Assembly: GCF_007004135.1 (NCBI RefSeq)
Contig: NZ_VJMG01000042.1
Span: forward strand, 1 to 39,218
Direction: 5' to 3'
From: Affinirhizobium straminoryzae
GTDB lineage: Bacteria > Pseudomonadota > Alphaproteobacteria > Rhizobiales > Rhizobiaceae
DNA length: 39,218 nucleotides
Shown here piece after piece: positions 32,631-39,218 of the stretch. The notes under the pieces are model-generated. The model was not told the DNA's origin and did no database searches. It saw nothing but the letters and a program-made list of their open reading frames with translations. Both the position numbers and the translations under genes were made by a program. How positions within the stretch are numbered: position 1 is the first letter of the stretch; each line of letters opens with the position of its first letter.

Positions 32631-33113
32631 ATGCCTCAAGTCACGCATGAAGCCCACAAAGATGGCGACTTCTTCGTTGATTACGAATCCAAGGTCTTCG
32701 AGGATGTGAAGGCCGATCCGGGCGAAAAGGCCCTGGTGACCTTTCATACAGTCGCCTTCGAGGGCTCCATCGGCCTCGTCAATATTCTCAATGCCATTCG
32801 CCTGCAGCGCAAAGGCTATGAAACTTCGATCCTTCTGTATGGCCCCGGCGTGACGCTCGGCATCCAGCGAGGCTTTCCCAAGCTTGGTGACGAGGCGTTT
32901 CCGGGCCACCTGAATTTCAACAAGAACCTCGAGCGCTTCATGAAAGAAGGCGGCAAGGTCTATGCATGTCGCTTCGCGCTGCAGGCGCTTTACGGTCACG
33001 GCGAGCCATCGTTGATCCCGGGTATCATTCCGATCCTGCCGCAGGACGTGCTCGACTGCATTCTGCTGCACAAGAAGGCCAACGCGCTGATCATCGACAC
33101 TTGGACCGTCTGA
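32631..33113 (+). CDS. MSMEG_0572/Sll0783-family nitrogen starvation response protein
   Basis: This 160-residue protein is the first gene of the Nit1C-type operon. It contains the conserved segments [20 protein letters not shown] (residues 12-31), [20 protein letters not shown] and [22 protein letters not shown]. The fold appears to be of the DsrE type. In Synechocystis the homologue Sll0783 is induced by nitrogen starvation and affects polyhydroxybutyrate accumulation; its biochemistry is unknown. Upstream in-frame ATGs exist, but CAGGAG at eight bases and family alignment support the ATG at 32631. It lies 517 bases from the divergent MocR gene's aminotransferase domain and shares its control region. 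Confidence 0.9.
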   Translation: MPQVTHEAHKDGDFFVDYESKVFEDVKADPGEKALVTFHTVAFEGSIGLVNILNAIRLQRKGYETSILLYGPGVTLGIQRGFPKLGDEAFPGHLNFNKNLERFMKEGGKVYACRFALQALYGHGEPSLIPGIIPILPQDVLDCILLHKKANALIIDTWTV

Positions 33114-33200
33114 TCCTTGCCGGGATGTCCGGCCTCCGTGTTGGCCCGGGCATCCCGCACCCTGACCCCACGCACCTTGACCGATGCGAAAGAGCTTGCC

Positions 33201-34190
33201 ATGTCCCGAACCGTCCGTGCCGCCGCTGTCCAGATCGCGCCTGACCTCACATCGCGCGCCGGGACAGTCGAGCGTGTCCTCAACGCAACTGCAGAAGCTG
33301 CTGAAAAAGGCGCTGAACTGATTGTCTTCCCGGAGACCTTTGTTCCCTGGTACCCCTACTTCAGTTTTGTCCTGCCGCCCGTGCAGCAGGGACCGGAGCA
33401 TCTGCGACTGTACGAGGAAGCCGTCACGGTTCCCTCCGCCGAAACCAGAGCCGTGGCTGAGGCTGCGCGCAAACGCAGTGTGGTCATCGTTCTGGGCGTG
33501 AACGAACGGGACCGTGGATCGCTCTACAACACCCAACTGATTTTCGATGCCGATGGCACTCTGAAACTCAAGCGTCGCAAGATCACGCCCACCTATCATG
33601 AACGGATGATCTGGGGGCAGGGCGATGGAGCTGGTCTGAAGGTTGTCGATACCGCCGTCGGACGTGTCGGTGCGCTTGCCTGCTGGGAGCATTACAATCC
33701 CCTGGCGCGCTATGCCCTCATGGCGCAGCACGAGGAAATCCATGCCTCTCATTTCCCGGGCTCTCTCGTCGGTCCGATCTTCGGTGAGCAGATCGAGGTT
33801 ACCATGCGCCATCATGCGCTGGAATCCGGCTGTTTCATCGTCAATGCCACAGGTTGGCTCAGCGAAGAGCAGATCCATTCGATCCACCCTGACCCCGCGC
33901 TGCAGAAGGGCCTGAGGGATGGCTGCATGACCTGCATCATCACCCCCGAAGGGCGCCATGTCGTGCCGCCGCTGACGTCGGGAGAGGGCATTCTGATCGG
34001 CGACCTCGATATGCGTCTGATCACCAAGCGCAAGCGAATGATGGATTCGGTCGGGCATTACGCACGGCCCGAACTGCTGCATCTTGTCCAGGATGTGCGC
34101 CCTGCCCGGGCGCTGGAGCAGATCGGCAGCGCCCACCCGCACAATGAAGATCTCGACATTGCCAGTTTTCCGGAGGTTCAAGATGCTTGA
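33201..34190 (+). CDS. Nitrilase-family carbon-nitrogen hydrolase, Nit1 type
   Basis: This 329-residue enzyme carries the nitrilase triad: Glu45 in [11 protein letters not shown], Lys127 in [16 protein letters not shown], and Cys161 in [15 protein letters not shown]. The family hydrolyses a nitrile to an acid plus ammonia. Nit1 nitrilases of this cluster are implicated in cyanide use in Pseudomonas fluorescens NCIMB 11764. The ATG at 33201 is preferred because the Nit alignment starts at RTVRAAAVQ; an upstream open frame reaches to 33117. An 87-base gap separates it from the first gene. Its stop overlaps the next gene by eight bases. Confidence 0.94.
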   Translation: MSRTVRAAAVQIAPDLTSRAGTVERVLNATAEAAEKGAELIVFPETFVPWYPYFSFVLPPVQQGPEHLRLYEEAVTVPSAETRAVAEAARKRSVVIVLGVNERDRGSLYNTQLIFDADGTLKLKRRKITPTYHERMIWGQGDGAGLKVVDTAVGRVGALACWEHYNPLARYALMAQHEEIHASHFPGSLVGPIFGEQIEVTMRHHALESGCFIVNATGWLSEEQIHSIHPDPALQKGLRDGCMTCIITPEGRHVVPPLTSGEGILIGDLDMRLITKRKRMMDSVGHYARPELLHLVQDVRPARALEQIGSAHPHNEDLDIASFPEVQDA

Positions 34191-35304
34191 TCTGAAGCCC
34201 GCGACCAATCCCGAACTCATCAACGATCTCCAGACCAAAGGCATGCGGCTTGTCGATCCGCGCGCGGGTCACGAGAGCAGGCGCGGTGGGGCCGGTCCCT
34301 CCGATCACAAGGCGGTCAGCTTCGGCGATACGACAGTCATGGTGCCGGTGCATACCGCGCCCGCTTTCGACAGCCCCTATCTGGTCGAAGCGCCCGGTGC
34401 CGATGGCCAGGCGCGCATCACGCGAGACGGGGCGGAAGTGGCCCGTATCCGCTTCCCCAATCGCCCAAAATTCTATGACCTCGTCACGGCGGACGGCATT
34501 CCCTACAACAAGATCGCTGTGTTGCATTCGCGCGACGTACTTGCCACCACGGTTCTGCAAACCTGCATTCGCTATGAAAGCCGCAAGAAGACCTGTCAGT
34601 TCTGTTCGATCGGCCAAAGCCTTGCTGCCGGTCGCACCGTTGCACACAAGACGCCGGAGCAGCTGGCCGAAGTTGCCAAGGCAGCCGTCGAGCTGGACGG
34701 CGTCAAGCACATGGTCATGACGACGGGTACGCCGCCGGGTAAAGATCGCGGTGCTGCGATTCTTGCCGAAAGCGCACGAGCAGTCAAAGCCGTCGTGGAT
34801 CTGCCGATCCAGGTCCAGTGCGAACCGCCGGAAGATGATATCTGGCACCAGCGCATGAAGGATGCAGGCGCCGATGCGCTCGGCATGCATCTGGAAGCGG
34901 TCACGCCTGCGGTGCGCGAGCGCATCATGCCCGGCAAGGCCAGCGTGCCGCTGGAAAAGTACTTTTCCAGTTTTGAGGCTGCGGTGAAGGTGTTCGGGCG
35001 AGGACAGGTCTCGACCTATATTCTCGCGGGTCTGGGCGATACCCAGGAAGCGATCCTCGACATGTCGGAACGGCTGGTCGCGATGGGGGTCTATCCCTTT
35101 GTCGTGCCCTTCGTGCCGATTTCGGGAACGCCTCTGGAAAGCCATCCGGCACCGACATCCGAGTTCATGGCGGGCATTCTGGAACCGCTCTCGCGCATCG
35201 TGATCGAAGGCGGCCTCAAGGCTACCGACATCAAGGCCGGATGCGGCAAATGCGGCGCCTGCTCTGCTCTTTCCACCTATGAAAAGCTGAGGGTTCCGGC
35301 ATGA
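34183..35304 (+). CDS. MSMEG_0568-family radical SAM protein
   Basis: This 373-residue protein is a radical SAM relative. The putative cluster ligands are Cys128, Cys138 and Cys141 (spacing C-x9-C-x2-C), not the usual C-x3-C-x2-C. A second cysteine set at 354, 357 and 360 (CGKCGAC) near the C-terminus may hold an auxiliary cluster. Conserved segments are [20 protein letters not shown] and [26 protein letters not shown]_0568 proteins are constant members of the Nit1C cluster; the reaction is unknown. The start has a good GGAGGTTCAAG site and overlaps the nitrilase gene. Together with the nitrilase it suggests a step that makes or consumes a nitrile. Confidence 0.88.
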   Translation: MLDLKPATNPELINDLQTKGMRLVDPRAGHESRRGGAGPSDHKAVSFGDTTVMVPVHTAPAFDSPYLVEAPGADGQARITRDGAEVARIRFPNRPKFYDLVTADGIPYNKIAVLHSRDVLATTVLQTCIRYESRKKTCQFCSIGQSLAAGRTVAHKTPEQLAEVAKAAVELDGVKHMVMTTGTPPGKDRGAAILAESARAVKAVVDLPIQVQCEPPEDDIWHQRMKDAGADALGMHLEAVTPAVRERIMPGKASVPLEKYFSSFEAAVKVFGRGQVSTYILAGLGDTQEAILDMSERLVAMGVYPFVVPFVPISGTPLESHPAPTSEFMAGILEPLSRIVIEGGLKATDIKAGCGKCGACSALSTYEKLRVPA

Positions 35305-35840
35305 GCCTTATGGACCATCAGGCCTTCATCAGCCCGGAATTCATCATTCGCGCAGCAACGGAAGCCTGGGAAGTGGCGGGCGCTCGGCGCCTGCGGCATC
35401 AGGTTTTCGTCGAGGAACAGAAGATCTTTGCCGAACACGACCGGGACGCAATCGACGAGATCGCGCTTCCGCTGGTGGCCATTGCCACCGTCGCGGCTGA
35501 ACCTTCCGACGTCGTCGGCACGGTGCGCATTCATCAGTCCTCACCAAGCGTCTGGTGGGGTTCACGGCTGGCCGTTGCTCCCGACTATCGAAGGGTTGGC
35601 CGGCTTGGGGCGGAACTGATCCGCCTAGCGGTCAGTACGGCGAATGGCGCCGGCTGCCATGAGTTCAATGCGCATGTGCAGCTTCAGAATGTTCCGCTCT
35701 TCCGGCGGCTTCACTGGGAGGCGGTGAAGGAAGTCGATCTTCACGGCGTGCCGCATATGCATATGCAGGCGTCGCTCCCCTATTATCCGGCCATCGGCAA
35801 TCCTGCTGCCGGCTGGTCTGCCAGAGCGCGGAGGGGGTAA
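35301..35840 (+). CDS. MSMEG_0567-type GNAT N-acetyltransferase
   Basis: This 179-residue protein of the GNAT superfamily has a segment from TVRIHQSSPSVWWGSRLAVA to YRRVGRLGAELIRLAVSTA that contains the acetyl-CoA-binding R-x-x-G/A-like loop (DYRRVGRLGAELI). EHDRDAIDEIALPLVAIAT is typical of the MSMEG_0567 group. The family transfers an acyl group from acyl-CoA to an amine; the acceptor here is unknown. Its start overlaps the radical SAM gene by four bases (ATGA) and its stop overlaps the next start by one base, so translation is coupled. Confidence 0.86.
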   Translation: MSLMDHQAFISPEFIIRAATEAWEVAGARRLRHQVFVEEQKIFAEHDRDAIDEIALPLVAIATVAAEPSDVVGTVRIHQSSPSVWWGSRLAVAPDYRRVGRLGAELIRLAVSTANGAGCHEFNAHVQLQNVPLFRRLHWEAVKEVDLHGVPHMHMQASLPYYPAIGNPAAGWSARARRG

Positions 35841-36811
35841 TGGATCTCCGCGACATCGCCACTCAACTGACAGCGCATCCCTCGATCCGCGGCAAGCTTG
35901 ATATCGCGGCTTCGACACGCGCATTGGCCTTGACCGCGTCTACGAGTGGTCGTCCGGGCGACGATGCGGCAGCGATTGCGCGACCTGACGGCGGCTGGGA
36001 CCTCTTCGCCGGCGAAGGCTTCATGCCACAATTCGTGCAAGATGATCCCTGGTTTGCGGGGTGGTGCGGCGTCATGGTCAACCTGTCGGATATTGCTGCC
36101 ATGGGAGGGCGCGCAACCGCGCTTCTGGATGCGATATGGGCGCCGGACGCGGCCTCTGCCGACCCTTTGCTGAAAGGCTTGCGAGATGCGGCACAAGCCT
36201 ATGGCGTGCCGATCGTGGGTGGCCATACCAATCTGCGGAGCGCAGAGCTCAATCTTGCCGTCTCCGTGACGGGGCGGGCAAGCCGCTTGATTTCTAGTTT
36301 CGCTGCCCAACCGGGTGATGTGCTGATCGCCGCCATCGATCATCGTGGAGAATACAGGCCACGCTTCGACAACTGGTGCGCAGCCCTCGACGCGCCGCAT
36401 GATCGTCTGCGCGGGGATTATGAACTCCTGCCGCTGCTGGCAGAACGGGGTCTGGTCGATGCAGGTAAGGATATCAGCCAGGGCGGCATTGTTGGCACGG
36501 CCCTGATGCTGGCCGAATGTTCACGCTGCGGGTTCGACATCGATCTCGCGGCCATTCCTTTGCCGCCCGGTGTGGAGATTGTCCGGTGGCTGCGAACCTT
36601 TCCGAGCTATGGCTTCCTGCTGTCGGTTCGACCAGAGAATGCATCTGAAGTGTGCGCTGCGTTCGCGGAGCGCGACATCAGCGCGGCAGTCATCGGGAAG
36701 GCCCATGCCAAGCCGGAGATTGCCCTAGCGCGGCAGGAGGATCGCGCGATCTTCTGGGACTATGCATCTTCGCCCTATCTCACGCTCTCCAAGGAAACAG
36801 CGCATGCCTGA
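35840..36811 (+). CDS. Sll0787-family AIR synthase-related protein
   Basis: This 323-residue protein resembles AIR synthase/selenophosphate synthetase-type ATP-grasping proteins (PurM-like). PGDDAAAIARPDGGWDLFA (residues 38-56) and GVMVNLSDIAAMGGRATALL (residues 76-95) are the PurM-type ATP/metal motifs. DISQGGIVGTALMLAE (near 213-228) is also conserved. It probably uses ATP to activate an amide or carboxylate oxygen. Family members occur with the nitrilase and MSMEG_0567/0568 genes in the Nit1C cluster. It starts on the last base of the acetyltransferase stop and overlaps the following small gene by eight bases. Confidence 0.88.
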   Translation: MDLRDIATQLTAHPSIRGKLDIAASTRALALTASTSGRPGDDAAAIARPDGGWDLFAGEGFMPQFVQDDPWFAGWCGVMVNLSDIAAMGGRATALLDAIWAPDAASADPLLKGLRDAAQAYGVPIVGGHTNLRSAELNLAVSVTGRASRLISSFAAQPGDVLIAAIDHRGEYRPRFDNWCAALDAPHDRLRGDYELLPLLAERGLVDAGKDISQGGIVGTALMLAECSRCGFDIDLAAIPLPPGVEIVRWLRTFPSYGFLLSVRPENASEVCAAFAERDISAAVIGKAHAKPEIALARQEDRAIFWDYASSPYLTLSKETAHA

Positions 36812-37082
36812 AGTCCGCTTTACGATCCGCTGGCCCGACGGGGCAGAAGAGAGTTGCTACTCGCCTTCCACTGCTATCCATCGCCATCTCGCCGCGGGTG
36901 AGACCTATCCGCTTGCTGAATTCCTGGAGCGTGCCCGCGCTGGACTGAACGAAGCGTCTGAGCGGGTGGCGGCCAAATACGGTTTCGCCTGTTCTGCCGC
37001 CATGGACCAGTTGGCGCTCATCGAGCAGGCCGCGAAGAACCAACCATTGGACGGGCATGTGACCTGTCTCTCCCTGTCATGA
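36804..37082 (+). CDS. MSMEG_0570-family nitrogen starvation response protein
   Basis: This 92-residue small protein begins PEVRFTIRWPDGAEESCYSP and contains LAEFLERARAGLNEASERVA. It is typical of the MSMEG_0570 family of the Nit1C cluster. No enzymatic motif is visible. I chose the ATG at 36804, which has AAGGAAACAGCG before it, and not the in-frame ATG at 36762 inside the preceding gene. The stop overlaps the ATG at 37079 (ATGA). The role is unknown; a protein-protein or regulatory function is possible. Confidence 0.88.
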   Translation: MPEVRFTIRWPDGAEESCYSPSTAIHRHLAAGETYPLAEFLERARAGLNEASERVAAKYGFACSAAMDQLALIEQAAKNQPLDGHVTCLSLS

Positions 37083-37093
37083 AAGGGCTTCCC

Positions 37094-38350
37094 ATGATTG
37101 AGATCCATCCATCTCGTATTCCTGTCCTGATCATCGGCGGCGGGCAGGCCGGACTTTCCGTCAGCTGGTATCTGATGCGAGAAGGCATCGAGCATGTTGT
37201 CCTGGAAAGGCATCGCCGTTTTGAGAGCTGGCGCAACAATCGCTGGGACAGCTTCTGCCTTGTCACGCCCAATTGGCAATGCCGCCTGCCGGGCTGGGCC
37301 TATAATGGAAGCGATCCTGACGGGTTCATGCTGAAGGACGAGATCGTCGACTATCTGGATGGCTTCGCGGAAAGCTTCAATCCGCCCTTACGGGAGGGCG
37401 TGGACGTCACCCGCGTCGCACCGCGTGATGGCGGCGGCTATCTGGTCGAAACGACTGTGGGGCATTGGATTGCCGATCAGGTTGTGATTGCCACTGGCGG
37501 TTACGACAACCCGATTGTGCCGCCCTATGCCGCGGATCTCGATCCCGCTATCGTGCAGATGCACTCGCGCGATTATCGCCGCCCGTCGCAGCTGCCCGAA
37601 GGTGCGACGCTGATTGTCGGAACGGGCCAATCCGGCGTACAGATCATGGATGATTTCCATCTGGAAGGTCGGCCTGTCCATCTTGCCGTCGGTCCGGCAC
37701 CGCGTAGCCCGCGCAAATATCGCGGGCGCGACGCAACCGACTGGCTCTATGACGCGGGCACCTATGCGGTCACCATCGATCGCCACCCCGATCCCATCAA
37801 GGCGCTGACCCAGACCAACCACTACATGTCCGGGCGCGATGGCGGCAAGGAGATCGATTTGCGCAAATATGCGCTCGAAGGCGTAAAGCTTTACGGCTCC
37901 GTCGCGGGTGGCGCCGGCACGAAGATGAGCTTCCTGCCCGATCTGGAAAAGAACCTTGATGATGCGGACCGGAGTTATCTCGGTATTCGTACGCAGATCG
38001 ATGCCTGGATCGCCTCGCAGGGGATCGATGCGCCCGAAGAACCGCCGTTCGAGAAGGTGTGGCGGCCTGAACAGGAGATCACGGAAGTCGATCTGGTCGC
38101 CTCCGGTGTTACCTCGATCATCTGGGCGATCGGTTTTCGTCCGGACTATTCTTGGCTTGAGGTCGATTGTCTGGATGAACGCGGCAAGCCCAAGTACCAT
38201 CGCGGCGTGACTGAGGCGTCGGGGTTATACTTCATCGGCCTCGGCTGGCTAAACACCTGGGGCTCCGGGCGCTTCCTCGGGATTGATGAAGACAGCCGGT
38301 ACCTCAGCGAGCAGATCGTGGCGCTCCAGAAGAGAGCGGTCGCTGCATGA
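37094..38350 (+). CDS. MSMEG_0569-family flavin-dependent oxidoreductase
   Basis: This 418-residue flavoprotein has an N-terminal FAD-binding motif VLIIGGGQAGLSVSWYLM. A second nucleotide-binding motif, LIVGTGQSGVQIMDDFHLE (around residue 180), is probably for NAD(P)H. SGRDGGKEIDLRKYALEGVK and NTWGSGRFLGIDEDSRYLSEQI are also conserved. It resembles the flavin monooxygenase/NAD(P)H-dependent oxidase group and is a constant Nit1C member. The in-frame ATG at 37079 overlaps the previous stop, but AAAGGGC lies just before the ATG at 37094, so I prefer that start; either is possible. The substrate is unknown. Confidence 0.9.
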   Translation: MIEIHPSRIPVLIIGGGQAGLSVSWYLMREGIEHVVLERHRRFESWRNNRWDSFCLVTPNWQCRLPGWAYNGSDPDGFMLKDEIVDYLDGFAESFNPPLREGVDVTRVAPRDGGGYLVETTVGHWIADQVVIATGGYDNPIVPPYAADLDPAIVQMHSRDYRRPSQLPEGATLIVGTGQSGVQIMDDFHLEGRPVHLAVGPAPRSPRKYRGRDATDWLYDAGTYAVTIDRHPDPIKALTQTNHYMSGRDGGKEIDLRKYALEGVKLYGSVAGGAGTKMSFLPDLEKNLDDADRSYLGIRTQIDAWIASQGIDAPEEPPFEKVWRPEQEITEVDLVASGVTSIIWAIGFRPDYSWLEVDCLDERGKPKYHRGVTEASGLYFIGLGWLNTWGSGRFLGIDEDSRYLSEQIVALQKRAVAA

Positions 38351-39186
38351 CACTTCCGGCTTCTGCTCCTTGCCTGCCGCCGCAGTTGACGGAGCGGCAT
38401 GTGCTTGGAATGGCCGAGATGGGATATCTCGGCCTGTCCGAGCAATGGTTGCTACGTCGCGCCGGCGACATGCACTGGCGGCTTATCGCCCGTGCCATGG
38501 GGCAGCGGGAGGCCGTGTTCACCTGCGCGGCAGGAGAGCCGCTCTACGCCGCCTTCTGCGCTACACGTCTGTATATCAACTCGCCTGAGCGTCCCCGGCT
38601 CGGGGGTGAGTTGACGCTTGCTGCCGATCTTTACCGCGTCGGGCATGGGCGGCTGGCGTCTGTGCAGCGCATTAAGGTGGATGACAGTTCGATCGGTCAT
38701 CTCATCCTGATCTCGACCTTTGTCGGACGCGCTGACCCATCGAGCAATCGCTCCATCGTGCGGCGGGCGCCCAAGGTGTTGGTGGTGCCCCCCGACGCGC
38801 CGGCTCTCGTCCAGAGAATGGCACGGAGCGCCAGCGACGCGGCGCGTTCAGCAGGCAAGGGTGAAATGGAGATGCCGGCGGCACTGCAATCTGCATCGGT
38901 CCGGCCTTGCCCCTCTACCGATTTCAACGCTGTCGGGCTTCTCTATTTTCCCAGCTTCAGCGCACTGGCCGAGCGGGCAGTGTTCGAGGCAGGCGCCTCC
39001 CATGTGTGCGCGCTGCAATCCCGTAACGTCGTTTATCTAGGCAACCTGGAGCCGGGAGAGCGCGTGACCGTGGCATTTAACCAGAATCCCGTCCGGCAAC
39101 ACGCGTTCTTGCGGGGTGAGGACGAGCGGCTGATCGCCGTCATGCGGACCCGCTATTGTGACATGGCTGTTCAAGAACAGCGTTGA
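38347..39186 (+). CDS. Pnap_2097/LnmK-like hotdog-fold protein
   Basis: This 279-residue protein starts four bases inside the previous gene (ATGA), so it belongs to the operon. Two halves resemble hotdog folds: an N-terminal one (residues about 5-125, LGLSEQWLLRRAGDMHWRLI, YINSPERPRLGGELTLAADL) and a C-terminal one (about 195-275, DFNAVGLLYFPSFSALAERA). This arrangement fits the LnmK/Pnap_2097 group of acyl-thioester-processing proteins, recalled from family patterns. LnmK itself is an acyltransferase/decarboxylase in leinamycin biosynthesis. It is not a core Nit1C gene, so it may extend the pathway to an acyl-thioester substrate. No HMM was run; confidence is for the family rather than the reaction. 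Confidence 0.76.
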   Translation: MTLPASAPCLPPQLTERHVLGMAEMGYLGLSEQWLLRRAGDMHWRLIARAMGQREAVFTCAAGEPLYAAFCATRLYINSPERPRLGGELTLAADLYRVGHGRLASVQRIKVDDSSIGHLILISTFVGRADPSSNRSIVRRAPKVLVVPPDAPALVQRMARSASDAARSAGKGEMEMPAALQSASVRPCPSTDFNAVGLLYFPSFSALAERAVFEAGASHVCALQSRNVVYLGNLEPGERVTVAFNQNPVRQHAFLRGEDERLIAVMRTRYCDMAVQEQR

Positions 39187-39218
39187 GCAAGAGTACATTT
39201 GTAAGCGGTGTTCTCAGG
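39187..39218. other. Window end after the hotdog gene
   Basis: These last 32 bases hold no feature. No terminator was seen, so the operon may continue beyond the window. Confidence 0.4.

Noticed and set aside
1..39218. CRISPR array, rRNA or plasmid-type replication origin
   Set aside because: No regularly spaced direct repeats, rRNA-like sequence or iteron series was seen on either strand.

Overview
The window looks like accessory and metabolic DNA from an alphaproteobacterium of the order Hyphomicrobiales (a Rhizobiaceae or Brucellaceae type). The evidence is GC-rich codon use, Brucella/Paracoccus-like organisation of the nitrate reductase operon (narR, fused narK, narGHJI, ppiC, moaA, mog), rhizobial-type insertion sequences and an abundance of LysR regulators. 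No rRNA, tRNA, CRISPR array or replication origin was seen.

Layout. (1) 1-3290: an island edge. It has a large protein on the minus strand that runs off the left edge (probable tyrosine-recombinase/integrase relative), a hipBA-type toxin-antitoxin pair, and a scrap of an IS5-type transposase with an embedded tRNA T-arm-like sequence. (2) 3295-17534: a nitrate respiration unit. A cysteine-free Crp/Fnr regulator (NarR-like) is divergent from a narK1-narK2 fusion, then narGHJI, a PpiC-type isomerase with a His-rich tail, moaA, a mog/moaB-type gene and nnrS. A perfect FNR-type box (TTGAT-N4-ATCAA) lies before narK. (3) 17535-21128: an insertion-sequence graveyard. There is a ~100-bp imperfect palindrome, a truncated IS5 element, and an IS3 element with a nonsense mutation that is split by an intact IS30 element. 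A stub of a large serine recombinase follows. (4) 21129-30273: a probable catabolic/transport region with an M20 amidohydrolase, two LysR regulators, a serine acetyltransferase, a VOC protein, a 3-hydroxyisobutyrate-dehydrogenase-like enzyme, an aldehyde dehydrogenase and a DUF3100-type permease, with several candidate operators and hairpins. (5) 30274-30956: a decayed aldo/keto reductase remnant. (6) 30996-39186: a MocR-type (GntR + aminotransferase fold) regulator divergent from an eight-gene operon. That operon matches the Nit1C / nitrogen-starvation cluster (MSMEG_0572/Sll0783-like protein, nitrilase, atypical radical SAM protein, GNAT, AIR-synthase-like protein, MSMEG_0570-like small protein, flavoprotein) and ends in a Pnap_2097/LnmK-like hotdog protein.

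How the parts work together. Region 2 should import nitrate, reduce it at a membrane-bound, Moco-dependent reductase, supply part of the Moco pathway itself, and carry an NO-related membrane protein. Region 6 is the most interesting part: a tightly coupled operon with overlapping stop/start codons, whose biochemical product is not settled, linked here to its own PLP-type regulator and to an extra hotdog enzyme.
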